This document shows positions 1 to 6,984 of a stretch of 9,393 bases of DNA, in pieces. Made by a program: the position numbers and the translations under genes. The notes beneath the pieces were generated by a model that saw nothing but the letters and a program-made list of their open reading frames with translations, did no database searches and was not told the DNA's origin. The DNA lies in the NCBI GenBank assembly GCA_023230125.1, contig JALNXZ010000045.1:1-9393 (forward strand), in the 5' to 3' direction. The DNA is from Bacteroidales bacterium. GTDB taxonomy: Bacteria; Bacteroidota; Bacteroidia; Bacteroidales; UBA1402. Numbering within the stretch: the stretch's first letter is position 1; every line of letters starts with the position of its first letter.

Positions 1-738
1 AAGATTGATGACAAAAGGACTTGGATGGTGGGTGTGCGTTACGTGGATTATGGTTCCATGTTGTGGACTACTGCAGAAAATGAGATTTTAGGCGATACTT
101 ATGCTCAAGATTTGGCCTTGACCGGTGTCTATTCTTGGTTGTTGTCAGAATATTGGAGGGCCGGTGGCGGGGTGAGTTTAGTCTATTCTGTTTTGGATGA
201 GTATACCTCTTTTGCTATTGCGGTTGACCTTGGTCTCTATTACAATGATCCAGAACATTTCTTTTCAGCAGGCTTTGTCCTTAAAAATTTTGGATCACAG
301 ATTGAATCTTATGATGGGACTTATGAAACGATGCCTTGGGATGTACAATTTGGGGTGACCAAAAAACTGGCGCATGCACCTTTTCGGTTTACAATAACGG
401 CTCAAAATCTCAATAACCTGAAGCTCCCCTATGAGGAAGAGGAGACGACAGAACTTGCAAATCCGGTTTCTAAAAACTTTGCGAGCACACTTTTTAAGCA
501 TCTTTTGCTTGGAGTTGAATTCGTCCCATCTGATCATTTTCTGTTGAGTCTTGGTTATAATTATCGCAGGATATCAGAATTGAGCATCAACCAGCGTACT
601 TCTTTCGGTGGATTTACGGTCGGTTTTTCCACTCGTGTCAAAAATTTGCGCGTTGGGGCTTCTTATGCAAAATATCATATGGCAGGAGGCTCTTTACAAA
701 TGACGTTGGGTATGAATATGTATAGATTCGGATTATGA
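1..738 (+). CDS. porQ: Type IX secretion system protein PorQ, C-terminal part (5' end outside the window)
   Basis: The frame is open from base 1, so the gene starts upstream and only the last 245 residues are present. PorQ-family proteins are usually somewhat over 300 residues, so roughly a quarter is missing (from memory of the family). The visible part is a succession of short amphipathic strands rich in Tyr, Phe and Gly, as in outer-membrane beta-barrels of the FadL/PorV/PorQ type. It ends in a final strand, MNMYRFGL. In Porphyromonas gingivalis, PorQ is linked to the T9SS and to attachment of cargo at the cell surface. The stop codon overlaps the start of cmk by ATGA (735-738). A porQ-cmk-ispH order is, as I recall, also found in P. 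gingivalis, which supports the call. It could instead be another PorV-like barrel, but the context favours PorQ. Confidence 0.75.
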   Translation, partial: KIDDKRTWMVGVRYVDYGSMLWTTAENEILGDTYAQDLALTGVYSWLLSEYWRAGGGVSLVYSVLDEYTSFAIAVDLGLYYNDPEHFFSAGFVLKNFGSQIESYDGTYETMPWDVQFGVTKKLAHAPFRFTITAQNLNNLKLPYEEEETTELANPVSKNFASTLFKHLLLGVEFVPSDHFLLSLGYNYRRISELSINQRTSFGGFTVGFSTRVKNLRVGASYAKYHMAGGSLQMTLGMNMYRFGL

Positions 739-1427
739 AAAAACTGATCATAGCGGTGGATGGTTTTTCGTCTTGTGGCAAGAGTACCATGGCAAAAACC
801 TTGGCAAAGGCGTTGGGTTATACGTATATTGACAGTGGGGCGATGTATAGGGCTCTTAGTCTTTATTGCCTCAGGAATGGCCTGATGAAGGATGGTTCAA
901 TAGATGAGCCTGCTTTGATGGCGGTTCTTGATGGAATCGAGATAAAATTTAAAAAAAATACGGATGGTGTTTCTCAGACCTATCTGAATGGAGAAAACGT
1001 GGAAAATGAAATCCGAAACCTGGAAGTTTCGAATGCTGTCAGCATAGTCAGTGCTGTTGGTTTTGTACGTAAAGCTTTGGTGACTTTACAACGTAAATTG
1101 AGTGTAGGAGGAGGTGTTGTCATGGATGGAAGAGATATCGGAACCGTGGTTTTCCCGAATGCTGATCTGAAACTGTTTGTGACTGCGGATTCTAGCGTTC
1201 GTGCAAAAAGGCGTTATGATGAATTGGCGAAAAAAGGGCAACCGGAAGATTTTGAGGACATTCTTGCCAATATTGAATGGCGTGACAAGTTGGATCAGGC
1301 CCGTGCTGTGAGCCCTTTGAAAAAGGCTGATGATGCAGTGGTACTGGATAACGGGGAAATGACGATAGAAGAACAGGATGCTTGGCTTCTGGACCAAGTA
1401 AACAGGAAAATTTATGGCAATCATTGA
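735..1427 (+). CDS. cmk: Cytidylate kinase (CMP/dCMP kinase)
   Basis: This 230-residue cytosolic enzyme transfers phosphate from ATP to CMP or dCMP, giving CDP or dCDP for nucleic acid and lipid precursor synthesis. A P-loop lies at residues 10-18 (GFSSCGKST). The nucleotide-monophosphate site motif DSGAMYR follows at 33-39, and DGRDIGTVVFP begins at 131. After that comes the basic ADxxxRAxRR lid region typical of Cmk. The length matches the bacterial family (about 220-230). The ATG at 735 overlaps the porQ stop by 4 bp, and the 3' end overlaps ispH by 14 bp, so the three genes are probably co-transcribed and translationally coupled. No key residue appears to be missing. Confidence 0.96.
   Translation: MKKLIIAVDGFSSCGKSTMAKTLAKALGYTYIDSGAMYRALSLYCLRNGLMKDGSIDEPALMAVLDGIEIKFKKNTDGVSQTYLNGENVENEIRNLEVSNAVSIVSAVGFVRKALVTLQRKLSVGGGVVMDGRDIGTVVFPNADLKLFVTADSSVRAKRRYDELAKKGQPEDFEDILANIEWRDKLDQARAVSPLKKADDAVVLDNGEMTIEEQDAWLLDQVNRKIYGNH
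1404..1407 (+). promoter_or_regulatory. Ribosome binding site of ispH inside cmk
   Basis: AGGA lies 6 bases before the ispH ATG at 1414 and within the last codons of cmk. It is one of the few Shine-Dalgarno-like sequences in the window and supports the overlapping start. Confidence 0.55.
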
Positions 1428-2283
1428 AATTGATACACATTCCGGCTTTTGTCTGGGTGTGGTGAATGCCATCAAAAAAGCGGAAGATTTTCTGGATGGT
1501 CATGACTCTTTATATAGTTTGGGTGATATCGTCCACAACAACAAAGAGGTGGAAAGGCTTGAGTCTAAAGGGATGAAAACTATTACGCGTAAGCAGATGC
1601 TTGAGATGCATCATACGGATATCCTTTTTAGGGCTCATGGGGAGCCGCCTATAACTTACGAGAAAGCAAAAGAGCTTGGGATGAGGCTAATTGATGCTAC
1701 TTGCCCGGTGGTTCTGAGTTTGCAGGCTAAAGTCCGGGTAAAATATAAAAAGCTAAAAGATACGGATACACAGTTAGTCCTTTTTGGTAAGAAAGGTCAT
1801 GCAGAGGTGATCGGATTGTTGGGACAAACTGAAAATAAAGCCATTGTTCTGGAAAAATTGTCTGATGCCAGTCTTTTGGATTTTTCAAAGCCCATTGTCC
1901 TTTTTTCGCAGACCACCAAGTCGCTTGAAGAATTCCAGGCTTTGGTTTCTTTGCTTAGAGCATCCATGAATCCGGGCGTTTCTTTTGAGTATCATGATAC
2001 GATATGTCGTCAGGTTGCCAATCGGATGCCGTTAATTCGAAACTTTTCCAAAAAACATGACTGTATTTTGTTTGTGAGTGGAGCAAAGAGTTCAAACGGG
2101 AAGGCACTTTTTGAAGCATGTCATAGTGAAAATACCAGGACATTTTTTATCACAGGCCCGAATGATGTACTCCCTTCCATGTTTTCCGAGAGTGACAGAA
2201 TAGGTATTTGTGGTGCGACTTCTACTCCGGTTTGGTTGATGGAGGACGTCAAAAAACAAGTTGAAAAGTTGTTGTCAGTCTGA
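1414..2283 (+). CDS. ispH: 4-hydroxy-3-methylbut-2-enyl diphosphate reductase (IspH/LytB)
   Basis: This 289-residue iron-sulfur enzyme catalyses the last step of the MEP pathway, reducing HMBPP to IPP and DMAPP. The three cluster-binding cysteines are present at C13 (GFCLGV), C97 (DATCPVV) and C198 (DTICRQ). They align with C12, C96 and C197 of the E. coli enzyme. Substrate-site residues are also visible: H41 (IVHN), H75 (RAHG), H129 and E131 (GHAEV), T167-T168 (SQTT) and the SSN motif. A further cysteine at 266 (ICGAT) is not a family cluster ligand. The ATG at 1414 lies inside the end of cmk and is preceded by an AGGA ribosome binding site at 1404-1407, which supports this start. The protein is cytosolic and gives no sign of damage. 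Confidence 0.97.
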   Translation: MAIIEIDTHSGFCLGVVNAIKKAEDFLDGHDSLYSLGDIVHNNKEVERLESKGMKTITRKQMLEMHHTDILFRAHGEPPITYEKAKELGMRLIDATCPVVLSLQAKVRVKYKKLKDTDTQLVLFGKKGHAEVIGLLGQTENKAIVLEKLSDASLLDFSKPIVLFSQTTKSLEEFQALVSLLRASMNPGVSFEYHDTICRQVANRMPLIRNFSKKHDCILFVSGAKSSNGKALFEACHSENTRTFFITGPNDVLPSMFSESDRIGICGATSTPVWLMEDVKKQVEKLLSV

Positions 2284-2300
2284 TAAAAATAGTATATTTG
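2268..2300 (+). promoter_or_regulatory. Probable Bacteroidota-type promoter for pfkA
   Basis: TATATTTG at 2293-2300 matches the Bacteroides -7 box TAnnTTTG exactly. GTTG at 2268-2271 or 2271-2274, inside the ispH 3' end, is a near match to the -33 TTTG with a spacing of 21 or 18 bases. Transcription would begin around 2306, giving a leader of about 128 bases before pfkA. A weaker alternative is TTTG at 2351-2354 with TGATTTTG at 2373-2380, which has one mismatch. Inferred from consensus only. Confidence 0.5.
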
Positions 2301-2392
2301 CTTTTCGGTTTTTGCATAGGCTCATTATTCTAAACTGTCTTTTTTAGTGATTTGGCATAAGCATAAGATCTTTGATTTTGTGATTGTTGCTT

Positions 2393-2413
2393 AAGACATT
2401 AGATGTTTTTTTT
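2393..2413 (+). terminator. Weak A/T-rich hairpin with T tract between ispH and pfkA
   Basis: AAGACAT at 2393-2399 can pair with ATGTTTT at 2403-2409 across a 3-base loop, including one G-U pair. It runs into an 8-T tract at 2406-2413. The stem holds only one G-C pair, so it is a poor intrinsic terminator. It could end read-through from ispH or act as a weak attenuator in the pfkA leader, or it may just be A/T-rich spacer. Confidence 0.2.
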
Positions 2414-2433
2414 ATTAATATAAGGTATTCATT

Positions 2434-3414
2434 ATGTCTGGAATCAGAACTATTGGTATTTTAACTTCGGGCGGAGACGCTCCCGGTATGAATGCAGCTA
2501 TCCGTGCATTGACCCGTACTGCAATTTTTAATAACTTTAGGGTAAAAGCTATTTTTCGTGGTTATAAAGGTCTGATAACCGGAGAGATCAGCGAGTTTAA
2601 GACTCAAAATGTCAGCAATATCATACAACAAGGCGGCACGATACTTAAAACTGCGCGTAGTGAAGAATTCCGTACTCCGGAAGGTCGAATGCTGGCTTAT
2701 GAAACTCTGATCCGCGAAGAAATTGATGCTCTTATTGTCGTTGGTGGTGACGGTACTTTGACCGGTGCCCGCATTTTTGCCTCAGAATTTAATTATCCCA
2801 TCGTTGGTGTCCCCGGTACCATAGACAATGATATTTATGGTACTGATTCAACCATCGGTTACGATACGGCTTTGAATACCATTATTGAAGCTGTCGATAA
2901 GATTCGGGATACGGCTTCTTCTCATGATCGCCTTTTCTTTATAGAGGTGATGGGCCGGGATGCCGGTTTCCTTGCTTTGAACGGTGCGATAGCTTCCGGA
3001 GCGGAAGCAGCAATTATTCCTGAAATTGCGACTGAAGTCGATCAATTGGAGGAACTCATCAAGAATGGTTTCAGAAAAACAAAAAATAGTAGCATCGTCT
3101 TGGTGGCAGAAAGTGAAATTACCGGTGGTGCCATGCATTATGCTGATCGTGTGAAAAGGGAATATCCGGAATATGATGTTCGTGTTGTCATTTTGGGCCA
3201 CGTTCAACGCGGTGGGTCTCCATCCGCTCATGACCGCATTTTGGCCAGTCGTATGGGAAATGCTGCTATTGAGGCGTTGATAGAAGGACAGCGTAATATC
3301 ATGGTGGGTATTGATAATGATAAAGTCGTGTATGTGCCTTTCAATCAAGCAATCAAGAATGATAAGCCGTTGGATAAGGAATTGCTGAAAGTGTTGAGAA
3401 CACTTTCCATTTAA
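2434..3414 (+). CDS. pfkA: ATP-dependent 6-phosphofructokinase
   Basis: This 326-residue cytosolic enzyme phosphorylates fructose 6-phosphate to fructose 1,6-bisphosphate, the committed step of glycolysis. The length matches bacterial PfkA (about 320). GGDAPGMN lies at residues 13-20. The ATP-site motif GGDG at 104-107 and PGTIDND at 127-133 carry Gly at 107 and 128. Pyrophosphate-dependent enzymes have Asp and Lys at these two positions, so ATP is the likely donor. The catalytic base is D131 (E. coli D127). MGR at 173-175 and HVQRGGSPSAHDR near the C-terminus belong to the sugar-phosphate site. The start at 2434 has a weak AAGG at 2422-2425. A separate 150-bp upstream region with a promoter match suggests transcription independent of ispH. 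A hairpin terminator follows the stop. Confidence 0.96.
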   Translation: MSGIRTIGILTSGGDAPGMNAAIRALTRTAIFNNFRVKAIFRGYKGLITGEISEFKTQNVSNIIQQGGTILKTARSEEFRTPEGRMLAYETLIREEIDALIVVGGDGTLTGARIFASEFNYPIVGVPGTIDNDIYGTDSTIGYDTALNTIIEAVDKIRDTASSHDRLFFIEVMGRDAGFLALNGAIASGAEAAIIPEIATEVDQLEELIKNGFRKTKNSSIVLVAESEITGGAMHYADRVKREYPEYDVRVVILGHVQRGGSPSAHDRILASRMGNAAIEALIEGQRNIMVGIDNDKVVYVPFNQAIKNDKPLDKELLKVLRTLSI

Positions 3415-3435
3415 AAATATATAAAGATTATAGAT

Positions 3436-3469
3436 AAAGCCGTTTCAAAATTATTTGAGCGGCTTTTTT
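3436..3469 (+). terminator. Intrinsic terminator at the convergent pfkA/meaB junction
   Basis: AAAGCCG at 3436-3442 pairs with CGGCTTT at 3460-3466. The stem can extend inward with TTCAAA/TTTGAG after a one-base bulge, leaving a small ATTA loop. Six T residues (3464-3469) follow on the plus strand, so it should end pfkA transcription efficiently. It overlaps the stop codon of meaB (3468-3470). The minus-strand reading has only a short, interrupted T run (TTTATCT), so termination in that direction would be weaker. Confidence 0.8.
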
Positions 3470-4553
3470 ATTGCTTGTAATATTTTGTCAGCAACTCATG
3501 AGCAGCCGCGAATGAACTGATCTCATTATTCAGCACTTGATGTTCCTTGATGGAAAGCATTTTCTGAATCTGCTCATTCTGATAAAAACGTTTGCGAAGT
3601 TGCTCATTGATGCTTTCATACATCCAGTATTTAGCCTGTGAAGCTCTTTTGTGCTCGAAATAGTGGTTGGCTTTGGTGAAAGTGATATATCTATAAACCA
3701 TTTCTAAGACTTCTGGGACGCCACGACCTGTCAATCCTGAATAAGTCAGGACCTCAGGATTCCATCCGGATTCATGTCCGGGAAAAAGATGCAACGCATT
3801 TTTGTATTGAGCCTGGGTAATCTTGGCTTTTTCCATGTTGTCTCCGTCTGCCTTGTTGATGATGATGCAGTCAGCCATCTCCATGATGCCTCGCTTGATG
3901 CCCTGTAATTCATCACCACCTCCTGTCATTTGGATGAGCAGGAAAAAATCGACCATGGAATGAACGGCAGTTTCAGATTGACCGACTCCGACTGTTTCTA
4001 CAAAAATGGTGTCAAATCCTGCGGCTTCGCATAGAACAATGGTTTCTCGGGTTTTTCTTGCAACACCCCCCAAAGATCCGGCTGAAGGAGAAGGGCGGAT
4101 AAAAGCGTTTTTCTGGATGGATAATTCTTCCATTCGGGTCTTGTCTCCCAGTATACTACCTTTGGATCGCTCACTGCTTGGGTCGATGGCTAAGACGGCG
4201 AGTTTCTTACCGGATCGGACGATTTGCATACCAAAAGATTCGATGGAAGTGCTTTTTCCGGACCCTGGTACTCCGGTAATGCCTACCCGAACAGACTCTC
4301 CTGCGTATGGCAGACATTTTTCAATAATTTCCTGTGCTTTTTGTTGATGGTCAAAACGAGCACTCTCAATCAGTGTGACAGCTTGGCTTAATATAACCAT
4401 ATCTCCTCGAAGGATACCTTCCACGTATTCGGATATGCTATAATCTTTTTTACGTATCGTTCTGGTGCGGTATGGATTTACGATTGGAGGCTGTTCAATG
4501 CCTTTATTAACCGATAAACCTTTGTATTTTTTATCGTTTTCAGGATGTTTCAT
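3468..4553 (-). CDS. meaB: MeaB/ArgK-type GTPase, methylmalonyl-CoA mutase chaperone
   Basis: This 361-residue cytosolic G3E-family P-loop GTPase belongs to the MeaB (formerly ArgK) group. Known members load and protect the adenosylcobalamin cofactor of methylmalonyl-CoA mutase. The P-loop GVPGSGKST is at residues 94-102. The AIDPSS segment is at 122-127, and GDKTRM at 136-141 follows. The family signature RPSPSAGSLGGVA is at 153-165, ETVGVGQSE at 186-194 and the guanine-specificity motif NKAD at 233-236. A helical C-terminal part, used for dimerisation in the family, completes the protein. The first 40 or so residues are a basic, polar extension. The ATG at 4553 overlaps the stop of the upstream DUF1573 gene by ATGA, indicating coupling. 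No mutase genes lie in the window, so the partner must be encoded elsewhere. Confidence 0.92.
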   Translation of the reverse strand: MKHPENDKKYKGLSVNKGIEQPPIVNPYRTRTIRKKDYSISEYVEGILRGDMVILSQAVTLIESARFDHQQKAQEIIEKCLPYAGESVRVGITGVPGSGKSTSIESFGMQIVRSGKKLAVLAIDPSSERSKGSILGDKTRMEELSIQKNAFIRPSPSAGSLGGVARKTRETIVLCEAAGFDTIFVETVGVGQSETAVHSMVDFFLLIQMTGGGDELQGIKRGIMEMADCIIINKADGDNMEKAKITQAQYKNALHLFPGHESGWNPEVLTYSGLTGRGVPEVLEMVYRYITFTKANHYFEHKRASQAKYWMYESINEQLRKRFYQNEQIQKMLSIKEHQVLNNEISSFAAAHELLTKYYKQ

Positions 4554-5641
4554 TTTTTGTCTTTGACCAGAGCGGTAACGAGAACTCTGTTAAGGCTATT
4601 ATTTGGGTCGTTGGTAAAAATGGAAATGCGATGTGCCACGTGACCGCTAAAAGTTCCGGCATAAAAGTTAACTTTCATTTTGATGGTTTTTCCGGCCTGT
4701 ATCTCTTTCTTTTCCGGTGTGACCTTGATGCCATCGTAATCGGTCATTATCTTACGGATATACAAAGGCGATTTACCATCGTTTGTCAATGAAAGGGCTG
4801 TGGTTTTGTTTGATCCGGCCATCATGATTCCGAGGTTGATGCGATTGTCTGAGTAGGTGGCTTTTGGTGCTTTTGCAAGTTCTGCCGAACTTAAATATGA
4901 AAAATCTTCTGTGATAAATGCGCTGACCTGTATACGGTTGTTAGGGTTTTCCTTGTCCTCGGGTTCGGTGACTACATAAAAAGAGTCTTGTCTTTTCCCA
5001 TAGTCTTTGGCCAGTTTGGGGGTGTATTTGATGGTCAGCGTACCAGTCTCGTTGGCTCCCAGAGTTGATTTGGAGGGGATAATCCGGATGTGTTTGGGCA
5101 CTTTGTAAAAGGAGATGTTGACAGGAAAAGTGTTTGTGTTGATCATATCGATGGTTTCGGTGCGTATGCTACCGATTTTTGCATCAAGCAGGGACAGACT
5201 ACCCCGGCTTAGACGTAAACCTTGAATATCCTTTGGATATAGCACTTCTGCATTTTGCTGCTTGGGTATGACTTTCCCCTTGATGACAAGAATGATGTTG
5301 GGAGAATCGATATCATTGCAGTATATGGTGATGGTCTTGTGAAAAGATCCCGGTCTTCCTACAGTGTTATAAGTTACCTTGATGTTGCTTGATGTGCCTG
5401 CAGCAATCGGCTCCTTGGAATAGACAGGAGTGGTACACCCGCAAGATGCAATGGCTTTGTGAATGACCAAAGGGCCGGTTCCGGTATTCGTGAACAGGAA
5501 GTCATATGTGGCTGTCTTGCTCTCTTCCGTGATTTCACCAAAATCATGGACTTTTGTTTTAAAGCTGATGTTTGCTCCATTTTTTGCGTTGCAAAAAGTA
5601 CAAATCATCAAAATGGTAAAAAGCAATGCAAATCTTTTCAT
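4550..5641 (-). CDS. Secreted DUF1573 protein with three Ig-like (ASH/HYDIN-type) repeats
   Basis: This 363-residue protein starts with a signal peptide (K2-R3, hydrophobic 4-17, likely cleavage after CNA at 17-19). The cysteines at 14 and 17 are not in a good lipobox, so a soluble periplasmic protein is more likely than a lipoprotein. Residues about 25-120 form a DUF1573 domain. It has the hallmark HDFGEI, then FTNTGTGPLVI, then SCGCTTP with the paired cysteines C67 and C69. Two further Ig-like units of similar form appear at about 140-240 and 265-360; the last contains LTNDGKSPLYI and NDPNN. DUF1573 is widespread in Bacteroidota, and its function is unknown to me. The gene overlaps folA upstream and meaB downstream, by ATGA at both ends, so it is expressed with them. 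Confidence 0.85.
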   Translation of the reverse strand: MKRFALLFTILMICTFCNAKNGANISFKTKVHDFGEITEESKTATYDFLFTNTGTGPLVIHKAIASCGCTTPVYSKEPIAAGTSSNIKVTYNTVGRPGSFHKTITIYCNDIDSPNIILVIKGKVIPKQQNAEVLYPKDIQGLRLSRGSLSLLDAKIGSIRTETIDMINTNTFPVNISFYKVPKHIRIIPSKSTLGANETGTLTIKYTPKLAKDYGKRQDSFYVVTEPEDKENPNNRIQVSAFITEDFSYLSSAELAKAPKATYSDNRINLGIMMAGSNKTTALSLTNDGKSPLYIRKIMTDYDGIKVTPEKKEIQAGKTIKMKVNFYAGTFSGHVAHRISIFTNDPNNSLNRVLVTALVKDKK

Positions 5642-6132
5642 TTTTTTAATATTTTTCTTGTATAATTTTCGTAAGAAAAAGCCGGTACATCATCGGATGC
5701 ATCATGCGATTCAGTAAAGTCATTTTCCCATTGACTGTAATCTATTTCCGGAAAAAAAGTATCTGCTTCAAAATCAGCGTGAATCTTGGTAAGATAGAGC
5801 TTGTCGACAATAGGATATGCTTGTCTGTAAATCATAGCCCCACCAATGAAGAACACTTTTTCGTCTGTGGAACACATTTTTAGTGCTTCTTCGATGGAAT
5901 GAGCAGTTTCGCATCCTTTGAACGTTTCTTCATCCGGGCTGAGTACGATGTTTCTGCGATTTGGCAGTGCCCCTTTGGGTAAAGAGAAGAATGTATTTCT
6001 GCCCATGATGACGGTATGTCCGCTGGTGATTTTCTTGAAGTGCTTCAGGTCATCCGGCAAGTGACAAAGTAGTCCGTTGTTTTTGCCAATGGCGTTTTGT
6101 TGGGCTATAGCGACAATAATTCCTGTTTCCAT
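5638..6132 (-). CDS. folA: Dihydrofolate reductase, with Cys in place of the conserved active-site Trp
   Basis: This 164-residue cytosolic enzyme reduces dihydrofolate to tetrahydrofolate with NADPH. It recycles the product of ThyA, encoded just upstream. Conserved features are IVAIAQQNAIG at 6-16, LPDDLKHFK at 25-33 with the acidic catalytic D28 (E. coli D27), MGRNTF at 43-48, R59 (E. coli R57), FIGGAMIY at 95-102 and T115 (E. coli T113). Residue 23 is Cys (codon TGT), where almost all bacterial enzymes have Trp (E. coli W22, codon TGG). Residue 49 is Phe where Glu is common. I chose the ATG at 6132 because it gives the family length and lies 10 bases after the thyA stop. An in-frame start at 6219 would add 29 unrelated residues inside thyA. 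The stop overlaps the DUF1573 start by ATGA. Confidence 0.95.
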   Translation of the reverse strand: METGIIVAIAQQNAIGKNNGLLCHLPDDLKHFKKITSGHTVIMGRNTFFSLPKGALPNRRNIVLSPDEETFKGCETAHSIEEALKMCSTDEKVFFIGGAMIYRQAYPIVDKLYLTKIHADFEADTFFPEIDYSQWENDFTESHDASDDVPAFSYENYTRKILKK

Positions 6133-6142
6133 TATGGTGTTT

Positions 6143-6937
6143 TTATACGGCAACCGTAGCTTTGATGTGTGGATGTGGATTATAGTTTTCCAATATGAAA
6201 TCTTCGTATGAAAAACCAAAAATATCTTTTATCTCGGGATTGATTCTCATGTTTGGCAGTGGTCTTGGATCCCGACTCAGTTGCTCCTTCGCTTGTTCCA
6301 GGTGATTGCTGTAAATGTGTGCATCACCAAGGGTATGGACAAAATCGCCGGCTTTCAGACCTGTCACTTGTGCCATCATCTGAAGCAACAAAGCATAAGA
6401 GGCAATGTTGAAAGGGACTCCTATAAAAATATCGGCACTGCGCTGGTAAAGTTGCAGGCTGAGTTTTCCGTCAGCCACATAAAATTGAAAGAAAGCGTGG
6501 CAGGGTGGCAGGTTCATGTTTGGCAGATCGGCCACATTCCAGGCACTGACAATAATTCGGCGGGAATCAGGGTTGGTCTTAATGGTATGTACAGCTTCTG
6601 AAATCTGGTCAATGCTTCCTCCTTTGTAGTCAGGCCAGGATCGCCATTGATAGCCATAGATGTGACCAAGATTCCCATTTTCGCCAGCCCATTCATTCCA
6701 AATCCTAACGCCGTTGTCCTGAAGATAACGGGCATTCGTGTCACCCTGCAAAAACCAAAGGAGTTCGTAGATGATGGATTTCAGATGTAATTTTTTGGTG
6801 GTCAGACAGGGGAAACCATCATCCATATTGAAACGCATCTGATGGCCGAAAACGCTTAAGGTACCTGTTCCGGTACGGTCTTCTTTGTGTACCCCTTCGT
6901 CCAACACGCGTTGTAAAAGGTCTAAATATTGTTTCAT
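6143..6937 (-). CDS. thyA: Thymidylate synthase (ThyA)
   Basis: This 264-residue enzyme, the same length as E. coli ThyA, converts dUMP and methylene-tetrahydrofolate to dTMP and dihydrofolate. R21 of the phosphate-binding RTGTGT is present. The catalytic cysteine is C146 in LPPCHAFFQF, followed by YQRSADIF and the VPFNIASYALL substrate-binding segment. The C-terminus HPHIKATVAV matches the family's closing tail. I prefer the ATG at 6937 (MKQYLDLL). The alternative at 6961 adds eight residues without family counterpart and would overlap the probable promoter box at 6959-6966. The gene lies 47 bp after the PorE-like gene and 10 bp before folA, a classical dTMP-cycle pair. Confidence 0.97.
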   Translation of the reverse strand: MKQYLDLLQRVLDEGVHKEDRTGTGTLSVFGHQMRFNMDDGFPCLTTKKLHLKSIIYELLWFLQGDTNARYLQDNGVRIWNEWAGENGNLGHIYGYQWRSWPDYKGGSIDQISEAVHTIKTNPDSRRIIVSAWNVADLPNMNLPPCHAFFQFYVADGKLSLQLYQRSADIFIGVPFNIASYALLLQMMAQVTGLKAGDFVHTLGDAHIYSNHLEQAKEQLSRDPRPLPNMRINPEIKDIFGFSYEDFILENYNPHPHIKATVAV

Positions 6938-6958
6938 AAAATGTAACGGTTCGAATGA

Positions 6959-6966
6959 CAAACCTA
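6959..6966 (-). promoter_or_regulatory. Possible -7 promoter box for thyA-folA
   Basis: On the minus strand this reads TAGGTTTG, an exact match to the Bacteroides -7 consensus TAnnTTTG, about 21 bases before the thyA ATG. Upstream there is only a loosely placed TTG (ATTG, 24 bases away), so the -33 element is weak. If real, it would let thyA and the genes behind it be transcribed apart from the PorE-like gene. Confidence 0.35.
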
Positions 6967-6984
6967 CATAAAAAAAACGAGTAT

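Noticed and set aside
1086..1503. Long minus-strand open frames opposite cmk and ispH
   Set aside because: They lie fully opposite well-supported genes, have no recognisable motifs and show no start signals, so they are chance frames.
2356..2393. TAAGCA / TGCTTA inverted repeat in the ispH-pfkA spacer as an operator
   Set aside because: Only six base pairs separated by a long A/T-rich loop; easily expected by chance in such sequence.
6133..6219. In-frame upstream start for folA giving a 193-residue protein
   Set aside because: The extra 29 residues lie within the thyA 3' end and have no counterpart in DHFR. The Met at 6132 begins the normal family N-terminus.
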